Part shown: piece by piece, positions 35,452 through 46,135 of the stretch
Numbering within the stretch: position 1 is the first letter of the stretch
How the letters are laid out: each line of letters starts with the position of its first letter
DNA from: Chrysopilus asiliformis
Lineage: Eukaryota; Arthropoda; Insecta; Diptera; Rhagionidae
Length of the DNA: 64,000 bases
Direction: 5' to 3'
Assembly (NCBI GenBank): GCA_964034945.1
Contig: OZ035960.1
Coordinates: forward strand, 33,410,368-33,474,367
The notes under the pieces: model-generated
Told to the model about the DNA's origin: nothing
What the model saw: the letters and a program-made list of their open reading frames with translations, nothing else
The model's database searches: none
Program-made: the position numbers and the translations under genes

Positions 35452-37225
35452 TTATGTTCCCTCAATCAATTTTGAGTGCACGCCCATGAGGCCCTGAAAA
35501 ATGTTAAAATTTTTAGAAAAATCCCATTTAAATTCTAAATAATATGTAATTTAAAAAAAAAAGAAAACTAGAGTTGAATTTTGCCATCCTTTTATATACT
35601 GACAGAATGCGCAGTGATACCTTTAACCGTTGAACAGGACTTTAATCTCTGGGGAGCCTGGCATTTGGATCACACTCAATAAGTTTGTGATGAACTGCAC
35701 TTAGGGCCTACAGGTAAACGAGTAAATTTTAGATTTTTTTGGTTGCTGTCGAGAAATTTTCTCGCATACAATTTGGTTAGGAAACATGAAGTAGTACATA
35801 TAGACCAGGCATCACCATAGGAAACATTCACTTAACGAATTTGCTGTCTGTTAGTCCGAAACCGTTATAATATTATTGTTTAAGTATTATTAGACTTAAT
35901 AAAAATAATTTTATTATTAAAGATCGTCATGTTTTTACAGTGTTCTGTTGACTAAATTCAGAGAAATAAAGGAAGTTTTAAGAATTATTTAGTATGATAA
36001 ATAAAAAGGAAACAACTACAGCGTTAAAATCTAGCCATAACAGTATGAATCCAATCCAATCTCAATTTCATTAACAAAGTTCTTGTTTCCACAAAACAAA
36101 ATACATAAAATTAGTTCGTATAGCGGGCAAAAAGAGTTCCGGAAGAGATTTTTTTTTTATTTTTACGATTTCAGAGTTTTGAAAGACAATTATATAAATC
36201 CTCTGATGGAAAACAAAAGCATAATCTTCAATTCCTTTGAAGAATGGAAAACCTTCACCTCGAAGCCAATACCACAAAGATTTTTATCCCAAAATTACAA
36301 AAAGCAATTGAAAAAAAAAATTCCAAATTACCTTAAAATATTTAACAGTTTTAACTCTCAACTCCAAAGTGGCATCTTCATCGCAGATCATTAAAGTGTT
36401 AGGATGTTGTTGGAATGCGCTAACAGTCCACATATGATTGACACCCTCCTCAATAGCTTTGTAGAGAGCAAATGATTTATGGGCGCCAGTTATTAATATC
36501 ATCACTTCTTTGGCGTCCATGACGGTTCCAACGCCAACAGTCAACGCTTGTTTTGGAACTTTACTCATATCATTGCCAAAGAATCGGGCGTTCGCCTCGA
36601 GTGTATCTTGCGCTAAAGTCTTGACTCTCGTACGAGACACCAGCGAGGATCCAGGCTCATTGAATGCGATATGGCCGTCTGGACCAATGCCACCAACAAA
36701 CAACTCAACACCTCCGGCTCCTTTCATTTTTTTCTCGAACTCGTCGCACTCAGCCGCCAAATCGGGCGCATTTCCATCTAGGATATGAACATTGGACGGT
36801 TCAATATCGATGTGCTTGAAGAAGTTACTCCACATGAAGAAGTGGTAACTCTCCGGATGATCACGTGGAAGATCTTAAATAATTTTTCAAATAAGTATTC
36901 ATCTTTCAATCGTAATCGAAAAGAACTTACCAACATATTCGTCCATGTTGAACGTTTTAACATATTTGAAAGAGATTTTTCCAGCCTTATGATATTCAAT
37001 CAGTTTCCGGTACATTCCCAAAGGTGTACTGCCGGTTGGAAGCCCTAGAACAAAATATCTTTCAACAACATAATCAATTGCAACTTTTTTCGCACATTTG
37101 AATTGTATTAGAATTTAATTGACTTACTTATTTGGGCCAGGTTTAAAGTCGTTTATCCTTTTCATCACATACTTGGCTGACCATGCTCCAACCGAATCAC
37201 AAGTGTCCAAAATGATGAGACGCAT
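35452..37225 (-). CDS. Gnpda: Glucosamine-6-phosphate isomerase/deaminase (oscillin)
   Basis: The enzyme converts glucosamine 6-phosphate to fructose 6-phosphate and ammonia in the cytosol. This links amino-sugar turnover to glycolysis and balances the supply for chitin precursors. Four exons: 37225-37128, 37058-36931, 36873-36332 and 35493-35452, giving 269 aa. The start [19 protein letters not shown] matches the family N-terminus. Seen in order: the [12 protein letters not shown] phosphate-binding loop, FNMDEYV, and [16 protein letters not shown] with the catalytic Asp-x-His and Glu. [19 protein letters not shown] and the [16 protein letters not shown] lid region follow. The last exon ([13 protein letters not shown]) is 838 bases away. 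Its acceptor, phase and homology fit, and it makes a shorter tail than in vertebrate enzymes. The residue after MDEYV is Asp across the splice, where other animals usually have Gly. Confidence 0.96.
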
Positions 37226-39791
37226 CTTTATTTAGTCAACGTTAAAACTGAAATGATCAAAGAAATTGTTTTAAGAAATGTTCAAACATTTTAAACTAGC
37301 ATAAAATGATAATATTTCAACTTGACGCTTCTGTGGAGATAAGATGAATATTTTTATCATCGGGGTTACAAATATGCTCTGAACTCGAACCTCAACTCGA
37401 AAATTTGTTGACAACGAATATTATCAATGAAAGTTACTTAAGTGGGTCTTATCGAAAGCCAGGCGATGATAATATAAAAAATGTTAGCACGTTGATAGAA
37501 AAATTTTCATAATTTATTCGAGAAGTTAGAAAATTTAAAAGAAAAGTTACCATCATTCACAAAATTCATATTAACATGAAATAGATTTTAAATCAATGCT
37601 ACTATTTAATATATTTTCAAAGCAATTACTAACTTTTCTAATTTGAGTCGCAACATTTCATAGCGGTAGGCAATCTAAATGCAGGTGCGTACTGTAGTAG
37701 CGATTTGAATTGTTGAAACAACTAATAATTAGTATGACAGTCCGCATCAAAGTAGACTTGAGAATTTAGTAAATAAATAGAAGAAGACTTCAAAACGCGC
37801 TCCCATACAGGTTTTCATGGGTTTCTCAAAATCGAACTACCAATTGAGTACCAGTCTACATGTTTATCGTCGCAATGCGCGTCATCACTAATCTTTTCTA
37901 GTTTTTTGTTTAATTTTATCTTTTTTAGATTCCCCGGGTTCTCCATGGTTCGGAAAAACGGAAATTGGCGTAACGTATTTTATGGACAGTCCCTAGACCC
38001 AGTAGTTTTTCTACTTCATGTCATTTTTCCAATGAAATGTGAAAAGTTTGCAAATTTTTCCGAAAAAAAATCTAAATAAATAAAAGTTAAGTAAAAAAGT
38101 GAAAAAAATAAATAATTATCCCACACTATCAATTTTTTGTATGGAGTTTAGTACAGTAGAGTACGCTTAAATGCAACACGGGTAATAGCATCAATTTCCA
38201 AGTTTACAAATGTCAAAATTACATTAATTATTACACGTTTAAATGCATAACACGGATAAATGCAACTAAATTGCGGCAAAAAATGTTCTGCATTTAAGTG
38301 TTGTATATTTTTCTAACCAGATCTATAACTCTTTACTGCTGGATAATTAATTATAGAAAACGGTTATTGCGTGACTGAATTCAATTATTTACACACCCCA
38401 TAAATGATAGAGTTGTATCAAATATTAATAAATTCAATTAAACACCAAAAACAAACCAAACAATATCTTAATTCGGTTAGAATATTCAATTAGAAGTTTT
38501 TGGGATACTTATTTTATTAAACCGGTTTTCAACTGGAATATTTGGATATATTTAATTACAGGCATAAAACAATTTCAGAACCTTTTTCGAATTAATTAAT
38601 ATTTCGAAACTGGCACTCATAAAATTGTGTACCAATGAGACAGTCTCGGCAAGAGTCAAACTGACCTACTTATAGACATTCTGCTTGCCTTCGAAAGATA
38701 TTTACATTTTTATTTTTCATTTTTCATCCATGTTTTCGTTTGGGCTGATAAGGTCAACAAAGTCAATGCACTCTCCAAACTGAAGAGAGTGTGAAATGCA
38801 TTCAACAGAAAATATATTTTAGGTTGTTGACCCAATTAAAATTGTGCCAGTCTTCCAAAATTATATCCGATATTCCAAAACCCCAAAAATGAATGGAAAT
38901 GTGGTTATTTTTGTAATAGTTATGAAATTTTTTATTGCAAAGAACTAAGAATCAAAACTTACCTTTTAAAAAATATTATACAATTTTTATGGTGTATAAC
39001 TTTATGTTATATTTCTATAAATTAGCAACAAATACTAAGTTAAAAATATCAAGAAAATTTTATCAAAGTCGATTGGCAGTATTTTATTTTATATTAAATA
39101 AAAACCGTGATAAAGAAACACACTGGAAAACCGGACAAGAAGAACAGAACGAATGTCAAGTACAGTGTGGAACGAAAGTTCTTCTACTGAATTACCACAA
39201 GTATGCTTGCTTCGCAGACGAAATTAAGCTGCAGGCTATCTACTTATGGCATAATTCTGTTTGATTTTTTTTAAGAGGTACAAAATCAATTTACCGCGAA
39301 AATTTGAATAAAGTTTATTACTTTTTTGAGACTTGTTAAAAATTTGTTCAAAAACATTACCGTTGTTATTACGACTTACTAAAAATTAAATCTTTGTTAG
39401 AATTGTGAATTTAATTCCAACTTTTTCAAGTATATCTGAATATTTAGTGGCTGCCTAAAAGTGTCACACATTTAACGACGGTATTAAATCCCATACAAAA
39501 AATCGCAAAAAACGTCTAGCGAAAATTCGAAAAATGTATTTAATGGACAGCCCATTTATACAGGCACCCCTCGATTTAAGACGCCTCGATATAAAATTGC
39601 GAAATTACTCATGAAGATATTATTTTATAACATTCCCGCGTAGAATTTATCTACAAAGGAAATTGAAACAAAGGAAAAATCCTAAGAATTTCGAGAGAAT
39701 GGTCTTCAACGCAATTTTTTCAAGAAATTAACATATTTAATAACAATTTTTTGTTCATATTTTACAAAATCACTAAATGACAATTTTGTCT
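37226..39791. other. Intergenic DNA between isomerase and phosphoesterase
   Basis: It should hold the isomerase promoter (near 37226) and the phosphoesterase 3' UTR. Pogo-like ends are visible at 38154 (CAGTAGAGTACGCTTAAATG) and near 39560 (CAGGCACCCCTCGATTTAAG). A block at 39121-39265 is less AT-rich and open on the plus strand, but I recognise nothing in it. Confidence 0.45.
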
Positions 39792-42700
39792 TTAATAAGC
39801 TTTACTCTTGGCAGTTTTTCTATCCCTAATCGATAAATAAATGGAGTGCAATACAAAAACGATACAAAAAAATATTCCAACGACATAGATGATCTGCACA
39901 GTTGTTTCTTTGGGCATTTGACACAACGACACTGAATACTCTTCAGGGGTGAATGTAGCCTAAAATCAAAGAAATTTGCTTTAAAATAAGTTTGAACTTG
40001 TTTTTAAATTAATGTTAAGTTTGCACATTTTAAATTTAAATTAATCTTGAACTGGTCATTACAGTAAATTTAAGTTTTATGCGCTAGATTTTGTTCTAGT
40101 TAAATGAATAAAGGTAGAACCTGAATCGTACGTCGATGCGTCCGTCACGTTGACAGTTCGAGTAAAATCAACGGGATGCTATGAGTACTCCCCTAATAAT
40201 ACGTTTTCCGATGCGGCAACCGCATAGAGTAGGTCGAATTTCTACTTTTACATGCGGCAACGCACAGAAATGTCATTTCCCAAAAAAGTTTGTTTACGAT
40301 TTAAGCAATTTAAGTATGGAACAAACTGAAAGTAATTGTTTCGACGATAAACTAATAGAAGAAGTGCAAAACCATGAATTAACTCCAGATTCGTTGCCGT
40401 ACCCAACTGTCACCGCATCGAACTGTCAACCGGACGGACGCATGACGGACGCATGACGGACGCATCGACGTACGATTCAGGTTCTAGCTTAAATATTAGA
40501 AAGCTTTATCAAAATTGAAAAGCTCTAATCGCTACACCACTTAAATAATGTAAAAACTTTATAGCATTTTAAAACTCTAAATTATAAGTCGTTTTTTATG
40601 AAAAAAAAATATTTTTAAAGCATATCTACCAAGAGGAAGCTAGGGCTCTTCTTGTTTCTCCAACTGAAGGAAGCTACTGTAAACTCTTCAACCTTAAGAC
40701 TGTTTATTAGTCTGCAGTAATGATGCGAATGGCCACTAAACATCACACGTGGTTGCAGTAAATCACCTGAACGAAATTTCATTTTTTATTACTACGAACC
40801 AAATGAATCTCTGTAAAATACCAATAATATTTGTAGCTTCTTTGGATAAAACTTCCCAGGTTTCCCTATAGGTTTCAATCTCAGGTGAATCGTGCTCTAA
40901 ACAAGTTTCATCTGATGCTCGATAGCTTGGGAAATGCTACAACAAAAAAAAAATAATAAACGAAATCTAGTAAATTAAAAGATTTCATTTACTTGTAAAA
41001 TAATTGGTTTACTGTAAATCAAATTAGAATTTGTACTTTGATGGCATTTAGTTTTGTTGTGAGCACAAGTTAACGTATCTAAACAAGTAAAATTTTATTA
41101 GACAAATCGCAAAAGTGTGTTTTTAGAATCCTTTACTCACTATGAACCCGATTTAAATCGTTTAAAGCATTTTCACAAAAGTAGCATCCATCGTTTTGCA
41201 TTGCCATTGAGTTAATTGTGACAAAGTTAATATCTTTGATAGTGTGAAGATTAATTCCAGTATTATTAATTGCCTTTTCAAATCGATCAACCATAAATGG
41301 ATGCAATCTACGAGAAAATAATTCAAAAGCAAAAAAAAAAATTTTTTTACATTTTTATTACTTGTAATGAAATCCAATGTCATGATTTCCAACTACGCTT
41401 ATTACGGAAGTTTCTTGAGGTGTATAGAAAAGTTTATGGAATCGATCAATGTATGCTTTAAACTCTGCATTATTGACCCATTCTCCTTCGTCGAAGAGAT
41501 CTCCTTACAAACAAAAAATGAATTTCAAAGTTGAAATGATAGAAATCTGGTATTTTCGCCTTACCTAAAATGAAAACTACTTCTGGCTGAAATAGAGTCA
41601 TAGTAGTTTGAAAAGTTCTATGCATTTGCCATTCACGGCGGAGTTTATCGAACCAGTGACCTCTCCTATAATTATATTTACAAAGGTACATTAAATAATT
41701 GTTGCTAGGTATGTAATCTCTTTTGAACAGACGTGAAATAATTCAACACAATTTTTATTTAAAAAGTTACTAAACAAAACTGATTCTTCAATCTTACTCT
41801 CAATACTCTATATATTTTTTTCTATGTGAAATTTTCAAAATCAAATTATATTTATATAAAAGCCAAATTCTCCTGGCTCACTCAATGACTGTCATCACAG
41901 TATCTCGCGAACCACTAGACCGTTTACCATGAAATTTTGCACAAAGATTCATCCTACGTCATAAATGCATACTTTACAAACTTCCATTTCTAAGAAGTTA
42001 CACGACGGGTGTGTAGGGGGTTGGTGTTTTAAAACATTGATTTTTACCATGAAACTTGCCCGTTAGGAGGCTGGGAAATGTCAATCGTGGGTTTTCGGGG
42101 TTGCTGATCACAAATCTAGTGTTGGAGTTTCAATATTCGAAATGTAAGACCTTTTTGCAAGTTTCAACTATTTTTTTTGGTGCGAAAAAACTTTAACCCG
42201 GCAACGGCCTAGTTTTCGAATAAATCGACTCAACTTTCAAGTCATTAAGACAAACTTCAAATATAATTTATAAATTGTAACTTCTTTTTGTAAAAGTTTT
42301 GGTGTAATAGTCTATGAGGAATCTCTGTACCATCGAATAAATAAATAAAATAATATAACATGGCACTGATGCAGGATAGAAATGTTTGCAAAGCAAACTG
42401 CGTTTTTGTACCCAATTTTTTTAAAAGTTTCCAAACCAACCCTTGTACAGATATTTAAGTGCTTTTGTTGATGGTAAATTGGTACAATACATTGTAATTC
42501 AAGTATGTATGTCCACCCATTTAATACTAATTCAATAAAAAAAAAATTAAATAAAATATAATAATAACAAATTAAGAAAATTGAAGCTGATGCAGATAAA
42601 TTGTACCCTTGTTTACTAATATTTCTACGATACAGAAGTCAATATATTTTAGTTTACCTGGGCCCCAATAAATGTGGGTCTGCAAAAATCATAGCCGTTA

Positions 42701-42880
42701 GCAATTTTCCATTACCCTTTATTTCTCCTGGCCAATTACACTAAAAGGAACAAAATCAAAAGAGTGTAAAATGTTTTAAATATTTACCTGATACAAGACT
42801 AAATAGTAGATAAAAAATTCACAGAACAGAAATACTGATAAAATGAGAGAGCCAAGAAAGATCTTTCGATTGAACATCAT
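39792..42880 (-). CDS. Metallophosphoesterase of MPPE1/PGAP5 type
   Basis: Probable ER/Golgi phosphodiesterase that removes an ethanolamine-phosphate side chain from GPI anchors, which aids ER exit of GPI proteins. Nine exons (42880-42788, 42740-42658, 41665-41565, 41503-41362, 41307-41141, 41078-40993, 40936-40822, 40766-40630, 39959-39792) join in frame to 363 aa. Membrane segment at about residues 7-30, then the luminal catalytic domain. Metal-binding motifs, in order: [17 protein letters not shown], the GHSHH near the C-terminal part. [15 protein letters not shown] is typical of this subfamily. A second membrane segment follows at about 327-346. The protein ends KSKAY, a KxKxx COPI retrieval signal. 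Intron 8 holds a Harbinger MITE and intron 2 a Helitron. Confidence 0.95.
40112..40489 (+). mobile_element. Harbinger-type MITE, family A, copy 2
   Basis: The ends AGGTAGAACCTGAATCGTAC and, inverted, AGCTAGAACCTGAATCGTAC are flanked by TAA (40109-40111 and 40490-40492). It carries the family ORF from 40316 ([20 protein letters not shown]). It lies in intron 8 of the phosphoesterase gene, antisense to it. Confidence 0.85.
41841..42212 (+). mobile_element. Non-autonomous Helitron in intron 2
   Basis: It begins TCAAATTATATTTATATAAA after A and ends with AACCCGGCAACGGC then CTAG before T. The 'gggttttcggggttgctgatcac' phrase is shared with the Helitron at 19199. The 3' hairpin is shortened. It lies antisense in the phosphoesterase intron 41666-42657. 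Confidence 0.65.
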
Positions 42881-43055
42881 CTCAAAAAATCCACTTTTTA
42901 TTTGAGGAAATATCAGCAAAATTCAAAACAAAATATCTGCATGTTTCCGACTGTCAAATACAAGTTTTACTTCAGTGGATATTTGAGCGAGAATCACAAT
43001 CTGCAACAGTACAAGTAACAGCAAAAGCAAGAATTCCGTTTTGCGAAAAACATTA

Positions 43056-43221
43056 AGCTAGAACCTGAATCGTATGTCATGCGTGCGTCCGGTTGACAGT
43101 TCGATGCGGTGACAGTTGGGTGCGACAACGAATCTGGAGTTAATTCATTGTTTTGCACTTCTTCTATTAGTTGATCGTCGAAACAATTACTTTCAATTTG
43201 TTCCATACTTAAATTGCTTAA
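43056..43221 (-). mobile_element. Harbinger-type MITE, family A, copy 3 (truncated)
   Basis: The outer end AGCTAGAACCTGAATCGTAT is preceded by TTA (43053-43055). The MADF-like ORF runs on the minus strand (43206-43105). The element stops at GCTTAA, exactly where copy 4 begins, and its other half is missing. It is about 180 bases upstream of the phosphoesterase start codon. Confidence 0.75.
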
Positions 43222-43600
43222 AGGTAGAACCTGAATCGTACGTCGATGTGTCCGTCATGCGTGCGTCCGGTTGACAGTTCGAGTATAATCAACGGGCTGC
43301 TATGAGTACTCCCCTAATAATGCGTTTGTCCGAAGCGGCAGCCGCATAGAGTAGGTCGAATTTCTACTTTTACATGCGGCAACGCACGGAAATGTCATTT
43401 CGCAAAAAAGTTTGTTTACGATTTAAGCAATTTAAGTATGGAACAAATTGAAAATAATTGTTTTGACGATAAACTAATAGAAGAAGTGCAAAACAATGAG
43501 TTAACTCCAGATTCGTTGCCGCACCCAACTGTCACCGCATCGAACTGTCAACCGGACGCACGCATGACGGACGCATCGACGTACGATTCAGGTTCTAGCT
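43222..43600 (+). mobile_element. Harbinger-type MITE, family A, copy 4
   Basis: The ends AGGTAGAACCTGAATCGTAC and, inverted, AGCTAGAACCTGAATCGTAC are flanked by TAA (43219-43221 and 43601-43603). The left TAA belongs to copy 3, so copy 4 landed inside copy 3. The sequence to its right does not continue copy 3. ORF from 43438 ([20 protein letters not shown]). Confidence 0.85.
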
Positions 43601-44289
43601 TAATACTTATCTGTAATTGTCAGCTGTAATTGAGAAACAATTCATTTCCACATCATCTTTGAGTAATTCGGTGTTGTGATTTACGAAGTGAAAATGAAGC
43701 AAAATCTAGTACATACTTAATACAAATCTATTACAGAACTATTGGTAACTGTTTTGCAATTTTCAACTTAATTCATGCAAGGTAGCTACATTTTTTTGTG
43801 TTAAAAATATTTTATAACGGATTTTCTAGATCTAGAGTGGTGTTTCAATAATCTTTTGTACTTTTGATTACATTGGAAGGCGAAAACGAGCGCAACAATT
43901 TTTCACACTTAACCGGTAAAGGCACAGAAAAATAGCAAATATTTTTACCCATGCGGCACACGAAACATTTTTTTTTAAATTTTTTTAATGATACAATTTT
44001 AAAGTTTTGCGCAGCTATGGTGGTACAATTTTGTCTATATTTTATTACGAAAAAGGTGGCACGTCTCGTGAACCACCATGCTTTTAAACGTTAAGTTAGA
44101 GAAACTAACAGGACACAAACATGAAGAATATTTTCGATATACCAGAGAATCAGATCTTCGCGATGTATCATTTTCGTAAAATAATACAGGTGGCATTCCT
44201 ATGTATCTGTGATCACAATAACAAATAATGAGAAAACTCAAAAATGTAGTTTTCTCACGTAAAAAATTTTCTCACTGGGTTATTACAAC

Positions 44290-45657
44290 CAAGACCATCT
44301 ACATACAAAGCCATGCAAAAATCTTTCTATGTGTGAACTAGTAGTGTCAAGTAGCAACTCTACTGTCAAAATCAGATGGGAAACCGCGCGTAAAGTTCGA
44401 TTTGTTTTGTTATTAAGTTAATAATTTTATCAAGTTTTCAGAGTTTAATCGGTAAAATATATAAATTAAATGTGTATATTACTAATAATCGTTTGTGTTT
44501 TGTTTAATAATTGTGAATCAGCAATAAAAACAACTCAACAAGTTAAAATTAAAAGTTGCTAAAAAGCAACTTGCTGGTAACTTGGAAATTTCGTGGTTAT
44601 ATTTAGTGTAATTATTGAATAGTTGTAAATAATTTGCTATTAGTTTTTGCGTTTTCTTTTTTGTGAAATTAATGCCGGCAGTTTAAAAAAATTGAAATAA
44701 GAACCGGATGAAGGTGATGATTGTAAAATAAGTGCAAGATAAAAGTGACGAAAGTGATGACGGCGTTTTCAATTCAAGAATTGTAAGAAAATTCATACGG
44801 AATGGACTTTGTTTAAAATCGTAATTAACTAAATATTATATGTTAGAGGCAACTTTTTCTTATTTTTTATGGATTTTCCAAGCAATTTAAATGTTTTGCA
44901 AAAAAAAAATCTTACGTAAAAAAACATTGAAATGAATAAATTTTTCTTTCGAGTTTCATTTCCGGCGAGTGAAAAGTCTTTGAGTAAATTTTTGAAAATG
45001 AATGACAAATATATGATCGAATTCGAGTTAGCTGTTACCGCATCAAACATTTCCGTGTATTTCATTTTCGATTCGAGTTCCCTAATAAGGCCCCTGCTTA
45101 TTACCAACACATTATATTGTAGATAATTAAAAAAAAGGAAAAATTTTGCGTTTAATTTAAGGCTGATCGAAGAATCCATTACAAGACGGGTTGTGACAGG
45201 GGAAGCAACATGGGCTAGGAGACTCCTGAGAGTTATTTACTGCAGCTTTTCCGCAAGTGTATTTCGTTTTTTTTTAAATATTCAATTTAAACATAATGCC
45301 TCGTAATTGCTGTGTACCGTGCTGTAATTCGTATCACAAATCCCTTTGTCCGTTATTGTTATATACAAAAAAAGTGTTTGTTTTGAATTTATTTTTCAAT
45401 TTCATACTCAATTTTTTTCCATTATATGGAAATTTGTTTTGCCTTTAAATAAAAACCATAAAATAACAAAAATGGTTTTTGTTTTCATTTTCATTCCCTC
45501 CAAACGATAATGTAGGAACTTAATTGATATAGAACCGCAAAAAATCTCGGAAACTTCATGCCGGCGCCATGTTAGACAATTCATCAGCGACCCTACTTGG
45601 CCATATACATGTGGTAGTAACTCTATTAGTGCATGGCTTTGTATGTAGAGGGTCTTG
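44290..45657 (+). mobile_element. P-like (THAP-bearing) non-autonomous transposon
   Basis: The left end CAAGACCATCTACATACAAA and the inverted right end CAAGACCCTCTACATACAAA extend to AAGCCATGCA. TTACAAC is repeated on both sides (44283-44289 and 45658-45664). Duplications of seven to eight bases, CA-starting ends and the THAP-like reading frame inside suggest the P superfamily. hAT is the alternative. The rest of the transposase is absent. It occupies the region just upstream of the slowmo-type gene. Confidence 0.65.
45296..45448 (+). pseudogene. Truncated THAP-domain start
   Basis: The 50-codon frame begins MPRNCCVPCCNSYHKS. It matches the start of THAP zinc-binding domains (Met-Pro, Cys, then Val-x-x-Cys and an Asn a few residues on). 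It then runs into AT-rich low-complexity sequence with no second zinc pair (Cys-x2-His) and no AVPTIF box. The DNA-binding domain is incomplete, as expected for the first exon of a P-type transposase left in a deletion derivative. Confidence 0.55.
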
Positions 45658-45664
45658 TTACAAC

Positions 45665-46135
45665 ACGATGTCAACAGGAATATACTGAAATGTAAATGGA
45701 ACAAGGCTCATGTGTTTCGGACGGCTGTTACTGTTGCTGATGCTGCTGTGGGTTTTGATTCTCCCTTATTTCTCGCTAGAAGCAGAAGAAGAAGAAGGAA
45801 ATTGTTAAACGTCAATTCAGTTGGAAAATTAAAACCACTTTTAGTCAGCTCGCGAAGGAAACAACACGCGGTTAAACGCTGGGAATATCGAAGACTTTTT
45901 CGAGACGGGCGAAACGAAAAGGCGGGTGTAATACAAGTTTTAGTATTCCAAAAAATCTTGCAAAGTTTTCAATGCAAACACGGTGGTCAAGATTCAATTG
46001 AACTTCATTTTCTTACGTAATTTCTTGTGATTAAGCGAAATCGGTCTTCGTTACTTAAAAAATCAGTTCGAAGGAGCAGCTTTCACAGTCAATTGTCACA
46101 AATTTGCATTTACCTCGTCGCAAACAGTACAAAAG
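45665..46135 (+). promoter_or_regulatory. Likely 5' region/5' UTR of the slowmo-type gene
   Basis: This 470-base stretch is less AT-rich than its surroundings, lies between the P-like element and the start codon, and has no clear TATA box. Several CAGT-type initiator-like sites occur. Frames across it (to 46020) lack a recognisable domain. The assignment rests on position only. Confidence 0.35.

Noticed and set aside
38935..39264. 109-codon plus-strand frame, Cys-containing C-terminal half
   Set aside because: No recognisable domain, no ATG start, no splice partners. Possibly an old repeat; I could not support a gene.
45655..46020. 121-codon frame upstream of slowmo
   Set aside because: It starts at a TTG on the edge of a transposon and has no domain; position suggests 5' UTR.
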